Source of the DNA: Hydractinia symbiolongicarpus
Taxonomy: Eukaryota; Cnidaria; Hydrozoa; Anthoathecata; Hydractiniidae
Reading direction: 5' to 3'
Length of the DNA stretch: 64,000 nucleotides
Assembly (NCBI RefSeq): GCF_029227915.1
Contig: NC_079885.1
Coordinates: forward strand, 30,507,001-30,571,000
Each line of letters begins with the position of its first letter. The stretch's first letter is position 1. This document shows, piece after piece, positions 61,301 through 64,000 of this stretch. Position numbers and translations under genes: made by a program. Below the pieces are notes generated by a model. That model did not search any database and was not told the DNA's origin. It saw only the letters and a program-made list of their open reading frames with translations.

Positions 61301-64000
61301 ACTTTCTTTGTATACTTTTGACTATACGGGCCGAGTCCGGGATTTACGGGAAATCGCGGGTTTTCGTTTGCCGGCGATTAAACTTCTTTTATTCAGCGTC
61401 TCATCAAAAATGAAAACATTTCTGAAAACTACAAGTCTCATGCGTTTTAGTGGTGAAAAAATAATTTAAAAAATCGTTCGAGGAATGAGTTTACTCCCTG
61501 GGTACTTTTTTTGTATACTTTTGACTATACGGGCCAATCCCGGGATTTACGGGAAATCGCGGGTTTTCGTTTGCCGGCGATTTAACCTCTTTCATTAGGC
61601 GTCTCATCAAAAATGAAAACATTTTTGAAAACTACAAATCTCATGCGTTTTAGTGGTGAAAAAATTATTTAAAAAATCGTTCGGGAAAAGAGTTTACTCC
61701 CTGGGTACTTTTTTTGTATACTTTTGACTATATGGGCCAAGCCCGGGATTTATGGGAAATCGCGGGTTTTCGTTTGCCGCCGATCAAACCTCTTTCATTA
61801 GGCGTCTCATCAAAAATGAAAACATTTTTGAAAACTACAAATCTCATGCGTTTTAGTGGTGAAAAAATAATTTAAAAAATCGTTCTGGAAATGAGTTTAC
61901 TCACAGTATACTTTCTTTGTATATATTCCACTATACGGGCCAAGCCCGGGATTTACGGGAAATCGCGGGTTTTCATTTGCCGGCGATTAAACCTCTTTCA
62001 TTAAGCGTCTCATCAAAAATGAAAACATTTTTGAAACCTACAAGTCTCATGCGTTTTAGTGGTGAAAAAATAATTTAAAAAATCGTTCGGGAAATGTGTT
62101 ACTCACAGTATACTTTCTTTGTATACATTCGACTATACGGGACAAACCCGGGAGTTACGGGAAATCGCGGGTTTTCGTTTGCCGGCGATTAAACCTCTTT
62201 CATTAAGCGTCTCATTAAAAATGAAAACATTTTTGAAAACTACAAGTCTCATGCGTTTTAGTGGTGAAAAAATAATTTAAAAAATCGTTCGGGAAATGTA
62301 TTTACTCCCTGGGTACTTTCTTTGTATACTTTTGACTATACGGGCCAAGCCCGGGATTTACGGGAAATCGCGGGTTTTCGTTTGCCGGCGATTAAAATTC
62401 TTTTATTCAGCGTCCCATCAAAAATGAAAACATTTCTGAAAACTACAAGTCTTATGCGTTTTAGTGGTGAAAAAATAATTTAAAAAATTGTTCTTGAAAT
62501 GTGTTTACTCACAGGGTACTTTCTTTGTATACATTCGACTATACGGGCCAAGCCCGGGATTTACGGGAAATCGCGGGTTTTCGTTTGCCGGCGATTAAAC
62601 CTCTTTCATTAAGCGTCTCATCAAAAATGAAAACATTTTTGAAAACTACAAGTCTCATGCGTTTTTGTGGTGAAAAAATAATTTAAAAAATCGTTCGGGA
62701 AATGAGTTTACTCCCTGGGTACTTTCTTTGTATACTTTTGACTATACGGGCCGAGTCCGGGATTTACGGGAAATCGCGGGTTTTCGTTTGCCGGCGATTA
62801 AACTTCTTTTATTCAGCGTCCCATCAAAAATGAAAACATTTTTAAAAACTACAAACCTCATGCGTTTTAGTGGTGAAAAAATAATTTAAAAAATCGTTCG
62901 AGGAATGAGTTTACTCCCTGGGTACTTTTTTTGTATACTTTTGACTATACGGGCCAATCCCGGGATTTACGGGAAATCGCGGTTTTCGTTTGCCGGCCAT
63001 TTAACCTCTTTCATTAGGCGTCTCATCAAAAATGAAAACATTTTTGAAAACTACAAATCTCATGCGTTTTAGTGGTGAAAAAATAATTTAAAAAATCGTT
63101 CGGTAAATGAGTTTACTTCCTAGGTACTTTCTTTGTATACATTCGACTATATGAGCCAAGCCCGGGATTTACGGGAAATCGCGGGTTTTCGTTTGCCGGC
63201 GATTATACAACTTTCATTAAGCGTCTCATCAAAAATGAAAACATTTCTGAAAACTACAAGTCTCATGCGTTTTAGTGGTGAAAAGATTATTTAAAACATC
63301 GTTCTGGAAATGAGTTTACTCACAGGTTACTTTCTTTGTATACATTCGACTATACGGACAAACCCGGGAGTTACGGGAAATCGCGGGTTTTCGTTTGCCG
63401 GCGATTAAACCTCTTTCATTAAGCGTCTCATTAAAAATGAAAACATTTCTGAAAACTACAAGTCTCATGCGTTTTAGTGGTGAAAAAATTATTTAAAAAA
63501 TCGTTCGGGAAATGAGTTTACTCCCTGGGTACTTTTTTTGTATTCTTTTGACTATATGGGCCAAGCCCGGGATTTACGGGAAATGGCGGGTTTTCGTTTG
63601 CCGGCGATTAAACCTCTTTCATTAGGTGTCTCATCAAAAATGAAAACATTTTTGAAAACTACAAATCTCATGCGTTTTAGTGGTGAAAAAATAATTTAAA
63701 AAATCGTTCGGTAAATGAGTTTACTTCCTAGGTACTTTCTTTGTATACATTCGACTATACGGGCCAAGCCCGGGATTTACGGGAAATCGCAGGTTTTCCT
63801 TTGCCGGCGATTAAACCACTTTCATTAAGCGTCTCATCAAAAATGAAAACATTTCTGAAAACTACAAGTCTCATGCGTTTTAGTGGTAAAAAAATTATTT
63901 AAAAAATCGTTCGGGAAATGAGTTTATTCCCTGGGTACTTTCTTTGTGTACTTTTGACTATACCGGCCGAGTCCGGGATTTACGGGAAATCGCGGGTTTT
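55390..64000 (-). repeat. Right-array HOR: 10-, 9-, 8- and 8-monomer units
   Basis: A marker monomer (AAATGTGTTTACTC followed by ATTAAAATTCTTTTA) recurs at 55397, 57427, 59254, 60878 and 62501, spacings of 2030, 1827, 1624 and 1623 bp, that is 10, 9, 8 and 8 monomers. Units share GGGACAAACCCGGGAGTTACG and TGCGTTTTTGTGG sub-types in the same order. The changes in unit size are whole monomers. Confidence 0.87.

Larger units (their letters stand above)
37850..64000 (-). repeat. Satellite array, right, R orientation
   Basis: About 129 copies of the same 203-bp monomer, reverse complement of the left array. It has its own sub-types that are rare or absent on the left, such as TATACGAGCCAAG with TTCCTAGGTAC, TATACGCACCGAG, and ATACCGGCCGAG. 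It lacks the half-size monomers of the left array. The two arms have thus been homogenised separately. The array runs off the right edge. Confidence 0.98.

Noticed and set aside
1-64000. rDNA spacer, telomeric repeat or histone cluster
   Set aside because: No rRNA-like sequence, no telomeric hexamer arrays and no conserved coding sequence anywhere in the window.

Overview
The window is almost entirely one tandem satellite DNA family with a monomer of about 203 bp. It lies in two long arrays of opposite orientation (1-29061 reading one way, about 37850-64000 the other). A 3.06 kb single-copy segment and a zone of repeated orientation switches lie between them. No convincing protein-coding gene, rRNA, tRNA or CRISPR array is visible. 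Kilobase-scale higher-order repeats (HORs), a non-coding AT-rich insert and a Helitron2/Helentron-like element point to a eukaryotic nuclear genome, probably an animal, read through pericentromeric, centromeric or other constitutive heterochromatin. The species cannot be named from the sequence.

Left array (1-29061, called F orientation). Monomers are 202-204 bp and fall into recognisable sub-types. They are organised into successive HOR domains: a 1625-bp HOR (about 1110-5085), a 1930-bp HOR built of 1014- and 916-bp sub-units (about 6300-12800), a 9/10/11-monomer series (about 14100-21400), a 7-monomer unit present twice (about 22029-24870), and a more diverged monomeric stretch (about 24871-29061). 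A half-size monomer (104-105 bp), made by one 98-bp internal deletion, has been carried along inside the first two HORs. Only ten copies are seen, all left of 13.6 kb.

Centre (29062-32119). A 3058-bp AT-rich segment interrupts one monomer exactly, with no loss or duplication of satellite sequence. Its ends carry a 10-bp inverted repeat that is terminal on one side and 19 nt internal on the other. The internal copy is part of a perfect 7-bp hairpin, and the insertion lies between two T residues (minus strand). These are the structural hallmarks of non-autonomous Helitron2/Helentron-type elements. I see no Rep/helicase gene.

Orientation-switch zone (32120-37850). The array runs F, then a 56-bp ATTATAG-heptamer linker, then R, and this module occurs three times (spacings 2624 and 2420 bp) before the array settles in R orientation. 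It creates three large imperfect palindromes.

Right array (37850-64000, R orientation). The same family has its own HORs: 3-mer/5-mer repeats near 39-41 kb, a 2025-bp 10-mer, a 2841-bp 14-mer, and a 10/9/8/8-monomer series from about 55.4 kb to the end. Each monomer contains a conserved 9-bp stem hairpin. Open reading frames of about 61-73 codons occur in many monomers but are by-products of the repeat. Both arrays run off the window.
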